This document shows positions 1-8,909 of a stretch of 64,000 nucleotides of DNA, piece by piece. The number at the start of each line of letters is the position of its first letter. Position 1 is the first letter of the stretch. Source of the DNA: a bacterium (GTDB taxonomy: Bacteria > Desulfobacterota > Binatia > DP-6). The notes beneath the pieces were generated by a model, which was not told the origin of the DNA, ran no database searches, and saw only the letters and a program-made list of their open reading frames with translations. The position numbers and the translations under genes are program-made. The stretch covers positions 1,457,237-1,521,236 of the forward strand of contig JAHCID010000001.1 in assembly GCA_026129405.1 (NCBI GenBank). Reading direction: 5' to 3'.

Positions 1-2
1 CG

Positions 3-569
3 ATCATCGACGTCGACGTCGTGCAGGCGCTGCACGGGCGCGCACCGTCGGTCGCGACGGGCGTGAAGCGCATGCTCCCCGACCGCTTCGTCTGGACGCT
101 CCAGGGCGACGGCGACATGGTGAACGAGGGTCTCCAGGAGATCCTCCACTGCGCCGCCCGCGGCGAGAAGTTCACGGCGGTGCTTCTAAACAACGGCGTG
201 TTCGGCGAAACCGGTGGACACATGACCGCCACCAGCGTCCTCGGTCAGAAGACCAAGACGACGATGGCGACCGGCCGCGTCCCCGAGCTGCACGGCTGGC
301 CCATCAAGATCGCCGATCTGATCGCGCAGATCGACGGCGCCGTCTACGTCGCGCGCGGCGCGATGCACACCGCCGCCGCGGTGAAGTGGACGCAGCAGTG
401 CCTGCGGGATGCGTTCCGGGCGCAGATCGAATCGCGGGGCTTCTCGTTCGTCGAGATCCTGACCATGTGCCCCACCGACTGGTACGTCGATCCGACGGAA
501 ACGCCGAGCTGGGTCGAGCAGAACTTCTCGCCGACCTATCCACTGAAGGTTCTGAAGAGCCCGTCGTGA
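3..569 (+). CDS. 2-oxoacid:ferredoxin oxidoreductase, beta subunit (5' truncated by window)
   Basis: The reading frame is open from the first complete codon, so only the C-terminal ~188 residues are present. It carries the thiamine-pyrophosphate motif GDGDMVNEG, followed by a hydrophobic strand ending in LLNNGVFGETGG, as in the beta subunits of pyruvate, 2-oxoglutarate and branched-chain 2-oxoacid:ferredoxin oxidoreductases. These enzymes decarboxylate a 2-oxoacid to the acyl-CoA and reduce ferredoxin in the cytoplasm. The C-terminal CPTDWYVDPTETPSWVE stretch resembles the KorB/VorB group. The substrate cannot be decided from this fragment, and the alpha/gamma partner genes should lie to the left. 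Its TGA overlaps the ATG of the next gene by one base, implying translational coupling. Confidence 0.85.
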   Translation: MIDVDVVQALHGRAPSVATGVKRMLPDRFVWTLQGDGDMVNEGLQEILHCAARGEKFTAVLLNNGVFGETGGHMTATSVLGQKTKTTMATGRVPELHGWPIKIADLIAQIDGAVYVARGAMHTAAAVKWTQQCLRDAFRAQIESRGFSFVEILTMCPTDWYVDPTETPSWVEQNFSPTYPLKVLKSPS

Positions 570-1942
570 TGCGCCGGCGGTGGTGGGGTGGGGTGGCCGC
601 GGCGCTGGTCCTGGGATGGACGCAGCTGGCCGCGGCCCAGGGCAAGATCCTCCTCTCCGAGGTGCTCGGCAGCTGGCAGGGCGACGACACCGTCCAGTTC
701 GTCGAGCTGCAGATGATCGCCGCCGGCCAGCACATGCTGGCCGGCGTCGGCGAGCTGGTGTTCGACGATGCCGCCGGCGACGCCGGCACGCGTCGCTTCT
801 TCACGCTGACGGCCAACGTCCCGCGCGGCGTGATCAACGCCACGATCCTCGTCGCCACGGCGCGCTTCCGCCAGGTGGCGCCGAGCGTGGCTCCGGACTT
901 CACGCTGCCCGACGGCATGATGGCGACGCGCCACGGGCGCGTCTGCTACCAGGTACGGAGCTCGAACGGCGGCGCGACGCTGGTCGACTGCATCGCGTAC
1001 GGCAGCTTCACCGGTCAGAACGGCTCCTTCGGCCGTCCCGAGGTCACGCCCGACAACCGCTCGCTCCAGCGCGTCGACCTCACCGGCGTGAACCGGCCCG
1101 ACTGGATCACGGCGCTCACCCCGGCGCCGCAGAACAACGCCGGCGCCATCACCACCATGGCCACGCTGTGCGGCGACGGGCGGATCTCGCAGGGGGAGGT
1201 CTGCGACGGCAGCGATCTCGGCGGGCAGACGTGCGCGAGCCTCGGCTACGCCAGGGGCAAGCTCCGCTGCGTCGAGTGCCACCTCGACACGCGCAACTGC
1301 ACCTTCTGCGGCAACGACGAGAAGGGCGACGACGAGGAGTGCGACGGCTCCGACTTCGGCGACACCACCTGCGGCGCGCTCGGCTTCACCGGCGGCACGC
1401 TCGCGTGCAGCGAGAAGTGTCGCATCTCCACGGCGGGCTGCGATCCGACCTTCCACATCCCCGGCGGCGGGCCGGCGAAGACGGACTGTACGGCCGAGTG
1501 GCGCATCACCAACGTCGCGCAGAAGCCGGGCAGCACCGGCAAGACGGCGCTGAAGCAGCGCTGTCGCGACGGCGACACGGGCTGCGATCACGACGCCGTG
1601 GCGGGCCAGTGCACGTTCGCCCTCGCGGCGTGCTTCGTGCGTGACGACGCGCGCCTCGCCAAGTGCACCGCGCCGGCCGTCGGCGACTGGACGCTGCTCG
1701 CGCCGGCGATCGACGTCGCCCCCGCCGCCGACCTCGTCGCCGCGGTCGCGGCGCTCGCACCGTCGACCGTCGTCGGCGGCGCCGTCACCTTCGCGACGCC
1801 GCTCGAGACGCCCGAGACCTGCACGGAGACCGTCGCCGTCGTGCTGCCGGTGGGCGGCAAGCTGAAGCTGCGGGCGCGCACCTCGGCCACCGCCGGCAAG
1901 CCGCGCGACCAGGACACGCTGAAGCTCCTCTGTCGGCCCTGA
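569..1942 (+). CDS. secreted cysteine-repeat protein, function unknown
   Basis: 457 residues. The start is the ATG overlapping the previous stop (TGATG), which directly gives a signal peptide (RRR, then a hydrophobic run ending LAAAQG). The first ~190 residues begin ILLSEVLGSW...VQFVEL, reminiscent of lamin-tail-type exported domains (tentative). Two cysteine repeats follow (CGDGRISQGEVCDGSDLGGQ and CGNDEKGDDEECDGSDFG), each with a LGY/LGF...C..C..C tail, like the CGDG/GEVCDG repeats of myxobacterial surface proteins. The C-terminal ~130 residues hold six or more further cysteines. It is probably an exported or surface-attached structural protein. No catalytic motif was seen. Confidence 0.75.
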   Translation: MRRRWWGGVAAALVLGWTQLAAAQGKILLSEVLGSWQGDDTVQFVELQMIAAGQHMLAGVGELVFDDAAGDAGTRRFFTLTANVPRGVINATILVATARFRQVAPSVAPDFTLPDGMMATRHGRVCYQVRSSNGGATLVDCIAYGSFTGQNGSFGRPEVTPDNRSLQRVDLTGVNRPDWITALTPAPQNNAGAITTMATLCGDGRISQGEVCDGSDLGGQTCASLGYARGKLRCVECHLDTRNCTFCGNDEKGDDEECDGSDFGDTTCGALGFTGGTLACSEKCRISTAGCDPTFHIPGGGPAKTDCTAEWRITNVAQKPGSTGKTALKQRCRDGDTGCDHDAVAGQCTFALAACFVRDDARLAKCTAPAVGDWTLLAPAIDVAPAADLVAAVAALAPSTVVGGAVTFATPLETPETCTETVAVVLPVGGKLKLRARTSATAGKPRDQDTLKLLCRP

Positions 1943-1943
1943 G

Positions 1944-1959
1944 CGGCCGGCGCCGGCCG
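1944..1959. terminator. GC-rich palindrome after stop codon
   Basis: A perfect 16-base palindrome (CGGCCGGC/GCCGGCCG) begins two bases after the TGA of the secreted protein. It can fold as a 6-bp stem with a 4-base loop. There is no T-tract, which is usual at this G+C content. It may be a terminator or only GC-rich coincidence. Confidence 0.35.
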
Positions 1960-2011
1960 GTGCCCGGGTGGGGCTTGCGTCCGGGCGCCGCACGGGCGAA
2001 GAGAGGGCGAA

Positions 2012-3058
2012 GTGACCGCGCCGCCGCTTCGCCCCCGAGGCACCACCGCCGCCCCCGGCAACCGCTACGAGCAGCTCCGCGTCGAGCGCGACGAGGAGCC
2101 CGACGGCAGCGAGCCCACCCGCTTCTACCGCGACGCCAGCAGGACGATCCTGGCGGAGAACCGGAGCCCCGACGTCGGCTTTCGCTACAGCGTGAACCCG
2201 TACCGGGGCTGCGAGCACGGCTGCATCTATTGCTACGCGCGTCCGTCGCACGAGTACCTCGGCTTCGACGCCGGCCTCGACTTCGAGAGCCGCATCATGG
2301 TGAAGGACGACGCCCCGGCGTTGCTGCGGCGCGCGCTCGCGTCGCCGAGGTGGGAGCCGCAGGTCGTGGCGCTCTCGGGCAACACCGACTGCTATCAGCC
2401 GGTGGAGCGGCGGCTGCGGCTCACGCGACGCTGTCTCGAGGTGTTCGCCGACTTCCGCAATCCCGTCGGCGTGATCACGAAGTCCGCGCTCGTCGCGCGC
2501 GACGCGGACCTGCTCGGCGCCCTGGCGCGCCACGGCGCCGCGCAGGTCGCGGTCTCGGTCACCACGCTCGATCCGGAGCTCGCTCGCCGCATGGAGCCGC
2601 GGGCGGCGCAGCCTGCGAGGCGGCTGGAGGCGATCGCGACGCTCGCGGCGGCGGGCGTGCCGGTGACGGTCATGGTCGCGCCGGTGATCCCGGGTCTCAC
2701 CGACGAGGAGATGCCGCGCATCCTCGCCGCGGCGGCGGCCGCGGGTGCACGCAGCGCCGCGTGGACGCTCGTGCGGCTGGCGCAGCCGCTCGACGCACTC
2801 TTCGACGAATGGCTCGCGCGGAGCTACCCCGACCGGCGTGCGCGCATCCTCGGCCGCATCCGCCAGACGCGCCGGGGACGCCTCAACGACACCACGTTCG
2901 GGCAGCGGCACCGCGGCGTCGGGGCGCATGCGGCGCAGATTGCCGCGTTGTTCGCCGTGTCGGCGCGCAAGGTCGGCCTCGATCGCGCCCTGCCCGCGCT
3001 GTCGACGGCCGCCTTCCGGCGTCCACCGGCGCGCGGCGACCAGCTCGCGCTCTTCTAG
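2012..3058 (+). CDS. PA0069-family radical SAM protein
   Basis: 348 residues with a GTG start preceded by AGAGGG. The segment NPYRGCEHGCIYCYARPSHE contains the CxxxCxxC iron-sulfur motif of radical SAM enzymes in the context typical of the PA0069/Rv2578c family, distantly related to spore photoproduct lyase. The strand order (VALSGNTDCYQP, VITKSALVARD, VAVSVTTLD, VTVMVAPVIPGLTD) matches the SAM-binding barrel. Length is about usual for the family. The physiological substrate of the family is not established. It appears to be a stand-alone transcription unit. Confidence 0.85.
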   Translation: MTAPPLRPRGTTAAPGNRYEQLRVERDEEPDGSEPTRFYRDASRTILAENRSPDVGFRYSVNPYRGCEHGCIYCYARPSHEYLGFDAGLDFESRIMVKDDAPALLRRALASPRWEPQVVALSGNTDCYQPVERRLRLTRRCLEVFADFRNPVGVITKSALVARDADLLGALARHGAAQVAVSVTTLDPELARRMEPRAAQPARRLEAIATLAAAGVPVTVMVAPVIPGLTDEEMPRILAAAAAAGARSAAWTLVRLAQPLDALFDEWLARSYPDRRARILGRIRQTRRGRLNDTTFGQRHRGVGAHAAQIAALFAVSARKVGLDRALPALSTAAFRRPPARGDQLALF

Positions 3059-3108
3059 GGTCCCGAGTCCGAAGCGCGTCGCCGGATCTCGGGGAGCGCC
3101 GCGCGGGC

Positions 3109-3138
3109 TTGCGACTCACGCACGGTGCGCGCTAGCTT
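3109..3138 (+). promoter_or_regulatory. possible sigma-70 type promoter
   Basis: TTGCGA, an 18-base spacer and TAGCTT lie between the radical SAM gene and the beta-helix gene pair. The same spacing recurs in TTGACG-N18-TAGCGT at 62642-62671. Assignment rests on consensus resemblance only. Confidence 0.33.
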
Positions 3139-3169
3139 GATTGCCGAGTCCCGGAGCCGCCGATGCATC

Positions 3170-3301
3170 GGGAAGCAGGCGGAGGAGGCGCGCACGCTGG
3201 TGCGCAGGACGCTCGAGGGGAAGGGCAGGGCCCTCCACAACACGCAGGCGAAGGTCGCGACGGCGCCGGGCGCGCTCGACGCCGCGGTCGCCGCGCAATG
3301 A
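3170..3301 (+). pseudogene. relic C-terminal tail of a third CSLREA paralogue
   Basis: A 43-codon stretch ending in TGA translates to a lysine/alanine-rich tail with GKG near its middle and LDAAVAAQ at its end. This is colinear with the last ~43 residues of the two downstream proteins, which share KTLxGKGKxLRKKQxKA and end in DAAVAPQ. No signal peptide, beta-helix or CSLREA region precedes it. The stop context CGCAATGAGGA is the same as that joining the two complete genes. I infer the remnant of a tandem copy whose body was deleted. Confidence 0.7.
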
Positions 3302-3311
3302 GGACGACCGG

Positions 3312-5630
3312 ATGGGGATGTGGCGGACGACGGCGGCGGCGCTGCTGCTGCCGGGGATGGCGCAGGCGCTGACGTTCGCCGTCACCAGCACGGCCGACGA
3401 GGAGGACATGACCCCGGGCAACGCGGTCTGCGCCAGTGCCACGGGGGCCTGCACGCTGCGGGCGGCCATCCAGGAAGCCAACGCGCTCGTCGGCACCGAC
3501 GTGGTCACGGTGCCGGCCGGCACCTACGTCCTCACGCTCACGGGCGACGGCGAGAACGACGGCCTCACCGGCGACCTCGACGTGCGCGACACCATCGAGA
3601 TCGAGGGCGCCGGCCGCGACGCGACGATCATCGACGGCGGCAGCGCCGATCGCGTGTTCCACGTGCACGCGAGAGCCGGGTTCACGCTCTCCGGCGTCAC
3701 CGTCCGCAACGGGCTCGCGGACGCCGGCGGCGGCATCCGCCACGAGGGCGAGGCACCGCTGGTCGTGCGCGCGGCCGGCTTCGACGCCAACACCGCCACC
3801 CAGGGCGCGGCCATCTTCCACGGCGACGGCGCGCTGACGGTCACGGACGTGGTCTTCTCGGACAACGTCGCGACCAACGTGGGCGGCGGCATCGCGAAGT
3901 TCGCGGGGAGCCAGGAGGTGAGCGGCTGCGCGTTCCGCGGCAACGTCGGCCTCGGTGCCGGCGGCGCGATCTACCACGCCGGCACCGGGTCGATCGCCGT
4001 GGCGGGATCCACCTTTCGCGACCACTACGGCAACGCCGGCGGATGCCTCTTCGTGCAGACCGACGGCGGCGCGCTGACGCTGACCGGATCGCGCTTCGAG
4101 CGCTGCTTCGCCTCGGCCGGGGCGCCGGGCGGCGGCGTCTACTTCGCGAGCACGAGCGGCGGGCTCACCGTCGCCGACAGCGCGTTCACGGACGGCGTCG
4201 CCGTCGTCGGTGCGGGCGTCTTCGCCGATACCGCGGCGGGAATCACCGTCACGGGCAGCACGTTCGCCGGCAACTTCGCGTCGTCGGGCGGCGGCGGTCT
4301 CTTCCGGGACGGCGAGGGCACGACCACGCTCCAGGGCGTCCGCTTCGCGGCGAACCGCGGCGGTACCGGTCAGGGAGGAGGCGCCGCGTTGCGCGCCAAG
4401 GGCGACGTCACCGTCGCCGGTGCCGAGCTCGTGGCGAACCAGGCGAGCGGCGGGGCGGGCCTCCTCGTCACCACCGACGCCGGCCTCACCGTCGCGGGGG
4501 CGCGGTTCGCCGATCATCTCGGCACCGGGGGCGCGGGGGGCGCCGGGCTCCTCGCCACGGCCGGGGTCGGCATCGCGCTCCGCGACGCGACGTTCGTCGG
4601 CAACACGACGATCAACGCCGCCGGCGGCGGAGCGAACCTCCAGGCGCCGACCTTCGTCACCGTCGAGCGGACGACCTTCGCGGGTAACGCCGCGCAGGGC
4701 GCGGCCGGATTCGGCGGCGGGCTCGCCGCCGCCGCCGCCGCGGTCACGATCACCAACGCCACCTTCTCGGGCAACTTCGCCGGCGCCGGCGGCGGGGTCT
4801 TCGCGCCGTCGCCGACGTCCGTCTCGAGCAGCACGTTCGTCGGCAACCGCGCCATCACGAACGGCTCCGCGATCCTCAACGACGGTACGGTCACGCTGCG
4901 CGGCACCGTCGTGGCGGCGTCGTCGGGCGCCGCCGCCTGCGGCGGGTTTCCGATCACCAGCGCCGGCGACAACGTCGACCAGGACGGCGCTTGCGGGCTC
5001 GCCGGGCCGCGCGATCGTGCGGGCATCGACCCGCAGCTCGGGTCGCTCGCGGACGCCGGCGATGGGGCGCTCACGCACGCCCCGCTGCCGGGCAGCCCGC
5101 TCATCGACGCCGACGGCGGTGCATGTCCGCCCGTCGACCAGCGCAACGTCCCGCGCCCCGCCGACGGCGACGGTGACGGCACCGCGGTCTGCGACGTCGG
5201 CGCCGTCGAGTTCGTCGACGAGTGCCCGAGCGACCCCGGAAAGGTCCTGCCCGGCATCTGCGGGTGCGGCGTCGCCGACCTCGACGCCGACGCGAACGGC
5301 GTGGCCGACTGCCTGCGCAACGCCGAGATGAAGCTCCGCATCGGCGGCCTGCGTGGACGGGTCGGCGAGATCACCGGCGCCAAGGACGACGCGCAGAAGC
5401 AGCTGAAGGCCGCGGTGAAGGCGGGGGCGGACGACGTCGTGGCCTATGCCGAGGCCAACGCCGGCGCGCTGGTGCTGGCCGACCCGGTGGCGGACCTCAC
5501 CAAGCTCGGTCGCAAAGCCCGCCTCGCGGTTCGCAAGACGCTACGCGGCAAGGGGAAGAAGCTCCGCAAGAAGCAGACCAAGGCGACGGCGGCCCTCGAC
5601 GCGATGGACGCCGCCGTGGCGCCGCAATGA
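3312..5630 (+). CDS. CSLREA-domain parallel beta-helix secreted protein, copy 1
   Basis: 772 residues. The ATG at 3312 is chosen because it opens directly into a signal peptide (TTAAALLLPGMAQA). Next comes a CSLREA-type domain with CTLRAAIQEANAL near residues 45-57. Then come ~500 residues of right-handed beta-helix rungs with recurrent GGGI/FxxN turns and the rung type FxGNxAxxxGGGxF. After a choice-of-anchor-like DQRNVPRP...DVGAVEF segment, a cysteine motif (CPSDPGKVLPGICGCG) precedes a lysine-rich helical tail of ~100 residues. It is probably exported and surface-displayed, with ligand or enzymatic activity unknown. Its stop overlaps the start of copy 2 (ATGA). The two proteins align over their whole length. 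Confidence 0.85.
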   Translation: MGMWRTTAAALLLPGMAQALTFAVTSTADEEDMTPGNAVCASATGACTLRAAIQEANALVGTDVVTVPAGTYVLTLTGDGENDGLTGDLDVRDTIEIEGAGRDATIIDGGSADRVFHVHARAGFTLSGVTVRNGLADAGGGIRHEGEAPLVVRAAGFDANTATQGAAIFHGDGALTVTDVVFSDNVATNVGGGIAKFAGSQEVSGCAFRGNVGLGAGGAIYHAGTGSIAVAGSTFRDHYGNAGGCLFVQTDGGALTLTGSRFERCFASAGAPGGGVYFASTSGGLTVADSAFTDGVAVVGAGVFADTAAGITVTGSTFAGNFASSGGGGLFRDGEGTTTLQGVRFAANRGGTGQGGGAALRAKGDVTVAGAELVANQASGGAGLLVTTDAGLTVAGARFADHLGTGGAGGAGLLATAGVGIALRDATFVGNTTINAAGGGANLQAPTFVTVERTTFAGNAAQGAAGFGGGLAAAAAAVTITNATFSGNFAGAGGGVFAPSPTSVSSSTFVGNRAITNGSAILNDGTVTLRGTVVAASSGAAACGGFPITSAGDNVDQDGACGLAGPRDRAGIDPQLGSLADAGDGALTHAPLPGSPLIDADGGACPPVDQRNVPRPADGDGDGTAVCDVGAVEFVDECPSDPGKVLPGICGCGVADLDADANGVADCLRNAEMKLRIGGLRGRVGEITGAKDDAQKQLKAAVKAGADDVVAYAEANAGALVLADPVADLTKLGRKARLAVRKTLRGKGKKLRKKQTKATAALDAMDAAVAPQ

Positions 5631-7972
5631 GGATGCCGATGACGAGGACGAAGCGATCTCTCCTGGCTCTCCTGGCAGCCCTCGCGCTGCCGGCGGCGGT
5701 GCCCGCCGCCACGTTCACCGTCGACAGCACCGCCGACGCGGTCGACGCCAACCCGGGCAACGGCGCCTGCGCGACCGCCGCCGGGGCCTGCACCCTGCGC
5801 GCGGCGATCCAGGAGGCGAACGCGCTGGCGGGCGCCGATACGGTGAACCTGCCCGCCGGCACGTATCGTCTCTCGCTCGTCGGTGTCGGCGAGGATCTCG
5901 CAGCCACGGGCGATCTGGACGTGACCCAGGCGCTCGAGGTCGTCGGCGCCGGTCGCGACGAGACCGTCATCGACGGTCTCAGCAACGACGGCATCTTCCA
6001 CGTCCAGGCGACGGTGCCCTTCACGGTGCGTGGGGTGACGCTGCGCAACGGCTTCGGCGCGACCGGCGCCGGCGGTGCCATCCTCCATCTGGGCGACGCC
6101 GCTCTCGTCATCGAGAGTGCGCGTATCGAGCGCAACCTGGCAGCGAATGCGGGCGGCGTGCTGCACTCGTCCGGCGCGCTCACCGTCCGTGACACCGTCT
6201 TCGTCGCCAACGTGGCGGCCGGCACCGGCGGCGCGCTGTACCACCCCGACGGACCGACGACGATCGCGGACTGCGAGTTCCGCGACAACTCGGCGTCGGG
6301 ACCCGGCGGCGCCGTGTACCTCACCGGTGCCGGCAACGCGACGATCACGAACACGACCTTCACGCGTCACAAGTCCGCCCTCGGCGGGAGTCTGTACGCG
6401 AACCTCGTCGGCGGGCTCTCCGTGGCCGGCTCCCGCTTCACGTCCTGCACCGCCGGCGGGGGCGCGGGCGGGTGCGTCTACGCGGTGCTCACTGGCGGCG
6501 GGTTCACCTTCGCGGACACCGTCGTCGAGGATGCGAGCGCGACCGCCGGGGGCGGCGTGCTCGCGGTCACCGATCAGGACGGGTCGATCACGAATTGCAG
6601 GTTCACCGGCAACGCCAGCAACGGCGGCGGCGGGGCTATCTACTCCCAGGCGGCCGGTACGTTCGGCATCACCGGCTCGCGCTTCGAGCGCAACGACGGG
6701 GGCGCGGGTCCGGGCGGCGCCATCTACCACGCCGGCAACGGCGGCGTGACGCTGACCGACGTGGCCTTCGTCGACAACGGCGCCGCCGTGGGCGGGGCCA
6801 TCCTGGTCGCGACGGACCAGGCGCTCGCCATCACGCGGGGCACGTTCCGGGACAACGTCGCGGCGCCGGGGCCGGGCGGCGGGATCTACGTGACCGCCGC
6901 CGGCGCACTCACGCTGGCGGAGAGCGCCATCGAGGGCAACGTCTCCACGCTGACGCCCGGGGGCGGCGCGTACGTCGTGTCGGTGGCGGGCGCGGTGACG
7001 GTCGAGCGCAGCACGTTCGCGAACAACGCGGCGCTCACCTCCAACGGCATCGCCGGCGCGCTGTTCGCCGCCGGCACGGGCCTCACCGTCGGCAACTCCA
7101 CCTTCTCGGGCAACACGGCCGGCGGGCAGGGCGGCGCGCTCTATGCGGCCGTGCCCACGACCATCGCCAGCAGCACGTTCGTCGGCAACGGCGCGGCTGT
7201 GGAAGGCAGCTCGATCTTCAACGGCGCCGCCGTCTCGATCCGGGGCTCCGTCCTGGGCAGGCCGGCGTTCGGCGCCGGCTGTGCCGGCGTGGCGCTCACC
7301 TCGGACGGCGACAACGTCGACCAGGACGGCGGCTGTGCGCTCGCCGGCATCCGCGACCGCGCCGACCTCGACCCGCAGCTCGGGCCGCTCCAGGACAACG
7401 GCGGACCCACGCCGACGCACGAGCCGGCGCCGACGAGTCCGCTCGTCGACACCAACGGCGGCATCTGCCCGCCGACCGACCAGCGCGGCGTCGCCCGGCC
7501 GACCGACGGCAACGACGACGGCACGGTCGGCTGCGACGTCGGCGCCGTCGAGTTCGTCGACGAGTGCCTGCAGGATCCGGCCAAGACGCTGCCCGGGGTC
7601 TGCGGCTGCGGCGTCCCCGACGTCGACGCCAACGGCAACGGCCCGCTCGACTGCCTGCACAACGCCGAGCTGAAGGTGCGCATCGGCGCCCAGAAGGCCA
7701 ACGTCGCCGCGATCACCGGCAGGAAGGGCGCCGACCAGAAGGCGCTCAAGACGACGGTGAAGGCGGGCGCCGAGGACATCGTCGCCTACGTCGGCGCCAA
7801 CGGCGCCGAGCTGGTCCGGACCGATCCGGCCGCCGACCTGGCCGCCCTGGCCGAGGCCGCCCGCAAGGCGGCCGGCAAGACGCTCAAGGGGAAGGGCAAG
7901 CCCCTGCGCAAGAAGCAGGCGAAGGCGGCGATCGCGCTCGATGCGCTCGACGCGGCGGTCGCGCCGCAGTGA
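5627..7972 (+). CDS. CSLREA-domain parallel beta-helix secreted protein, copy 2
   Basis: 781 residues, a tandem paralogue of the preceding gene. Start at 5627 is favoured by the ATGA overlap with the upstream stop; ATGs at 5633 and 5639 are in frame and also possible. A signal peptide ends near ALPAAVPAA. The CSLREA-type motif CTLRAAIQEANALAG comes next, then Gly-rich beta-helix rungs, the DPQLGPLQDNGGPTPTHEP segment typical of such helices, the CGCG motif and a Lys/Ala-rich tail ending DAAVAPQ. It is expected outside the cytoplasm. The pair is probably co-transcribed and of redundant or diversified function. Hairpin-forming sequence follows the stop. Confidence 0.85.
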   Translation: MRMPMTRTKRSLLALLAALALPAAVPAATFTVDSTADAVDANPGNGACATAAGACTLRAAIQEANALAGADTVNLPAGTYRLSLVGVGEDLAATGDLDVTQALEVVGAGRDETVIDGLSNDGIFHVQATVPFTVRGVTLRNGFGATGAGGAILHLGDAALVIESARIERNLAANAGGVLHSSGALTVRDTVFVANVAAGTGGALYHPDGPTTIADCEFRDNSASGPGGAVYLTGAGNATITNTTFTRHKSALGGSLYANLVGGLSVAGSRFTSCTAGGGAGGCVYAVLTGGGFTFADTVVEDASATAGGGVLAVTDQDGSITNCRFTGNASNGGGGAIYSQAAGTFGITGSRFERNDGGAGPGGAIYHAGNGGVTLTDVAFVDNGAAVGGAILVATDQALAITRGTFRDNVAAPGPGGGIYVTAAGALTLAESAIEGNVSTLTPGGGAYVVSVAGAVTVERSTFANNAALTSNGIAGALFAAGTGLTVGNSTFSGNTAGGQGGALYAAVPTTIASSTFVGNGAAVEGSSIFNGAAVSIRGSVLGRPAFGAGCAGVALTSDGDNVDQDGGCALAGIRDRADLDPQLGPLQDNGGPTPTHEPAPTSPLVDTNGGICPPTDQRGVARPTDGNDDGTVGCDVGAVEFVDECLQDPAKTLPGVCGCGVPDVDANGNGPLDCLHNAELKVRIGAQKANVAAITGRKGADQKALKTTVKAGAEDIVAYVGANGAELVRTDPAADLAALAEAARKAAGKTLKGKGKPLRKKQAKAAIALDALDAAVAPQ

Positions 7973-7978
7973 GCCCGG

Positions 7979-8013
7979 CGGCGGCCGGGGCCCGATCTGG
8001 GTTCCGGCCGCCG
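7979..8013 (+). terminator. intrinsic-terminator-like hairpin after the beta-helix pair
   Basis: CGGCGGCCGG at 7979-7988 pairs perfectly with CCGGCCGCCG at 8004-8013 around a 15-base loop. It starts seven bases after the stop of copy 2. A T-tract is lacking. Confidence 0.45.
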
Positions 8014-8063
8014 GCTGTCTCCCGCGGATCGTCGTGCTAGCGTCGCAGCGAGGAGATCATCCC

Positions 8064-8432
8064 ATGCCTCGCCTGCTCGCGTCCCTGCTCGTCGCTGTCG
8101 CGCTCGCGCTCGTCGTTGCGCCTGCCCGGATGGCCCACGCCCAGTGCTACGGCTACCCGTGCAACCTGTATCCCCAGGTCCAGGATGGCTCGCCGTACTA
8201 CCAGCCGCCCCCGCCGCTGCCCTACGGCCCGCCGGCCTACGGATACGCGGTGCCGACCTACCCCTATCCCGTGGTCCCGAACTATCCGCCGTACTTCCCG
8301 CCCTCGGGCTTCTACTTCGGGTCGGGCTGGGATCCGGACTATCGGGACATGCGCTACAACCGCTACTTCAGCCGGCAGCAGAACCAGGATCCGCCGGTGC
8401 AGGGGTACACGTTCCCCGGCGCCAACGACTGA
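8064..8432 (+). CDS. Pro/Tyr-rich secreted protein
   Basis: 122 residues; ATG preceded by AGGAG at 8051. An N-terminal signal peptide ends ARMAHAQ. The mature part is extremely rich in proline, tyrosine and glycine (YYQPPPPLPYGPPAYGYAVP) with a short charged tail (DYRDMRYNRYFSRQQ). It is not a recognised family. Composition suggests a disordered or envelope-associated protein. Followed at 53 bases by a lipoprotein gene on the same strand. Confidence 0.6.
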   Translation: MPRLLASLLVAVALALVVAPARMAHAQCYGYPCNLYPQVQDGSPYYQPPPPLPYGPPAYGYAVPTYPYPVVPNYPPYFPPSGFYFGSGWDPDYRDMRYNRYFSRQQNQDPPVQGYTFPGAND

Positions 8433-8484
8433 GTATCCCGCCACCTTGACAGGGCGGGGGCCGAGCCGGCTTGTGGCGCCCACC

Positions 8485-8907
8485 ATGCATCGTCTCGCCG
8501 TCGTCGTCGTGCTCGCGCTGGGAGTCTCCGGCTGCGCGCTGTTCGGTCCCAGCCCGGAGAAGCAGGCCGCGAAGATCGAGCCCATGCTCGCCGCGGCGGG
8601 CTTCCGGTCGATCCCCGCGGACACGCCCGAGAAGCTCGCGGCGCTGAAGAAGCTGACCCCGATCCGTCTCACCTATTCGATCCGGGGCGGCACGCCGCAC
8701 TACTGGTACGCCGACCCGTATCGCTGCCAGTGCATCTGGCTCGGCGACGAGGCGCGCTACCAGAAGTACGAGACCCTGAAGGTCCAGTCCGACATCGCGC
8801 AGAGCCAGCTCGCGACGGCGCGCATGGAGGAGGGGGCCGCCCAGGTCGACGAGCAGATGGCCTTCTTCGCCCCGTGGGGCTACGAGGGCATCTTCGTCGA
8901 GCCCTGA
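8485..8907 (+). CDS. small predicted lipoprotein
   Basis: 140 residues. The N-terminus is a lipoprotein signal with lipobox LGVSGC (Cys 16). The mature region holds a short helical segment, then THYWYADP-like aromatic residues (HYWYADPYRC) and RCQCIWLG, and ends GYEGIFVEP. No known domain was recognised. Only two bases separate it from the acyl-CoA dehydrogenase, so the two are likely co-transcribed. The lipoprotein is expected at the inner leaflet of an envelope membrane. Confidence 0.65.
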   Translation: MHRLAVVVVLALGVSGCALFGPSPEKQAAKIEPMLAAAGFRSIPADTPEKLAALKKLTPIRLTYSIRGGTPHYWYADPYRCQCIWLGDEARYQKYETLKVQSDIAQSQLATARMEEGAAQVDEQMAFFAPWGYEGIFVEP

Positions 8908-8909
8908 GG

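Noticed and set aside
3298-3372. ATG at 3298 as start of beta-helix copy 1 (by analogy to the copy 2 junction)
   Set aside because: It is out of frame with the signal peptide; the ATG at 3312 is in frame.
8116-8450. Overlapping plus-strand frames inside the Pro/Tyr-rich gene
   Set aside because: Arg-rich shadow frames; only the frame at 8064 has an RBS and signal peptide.
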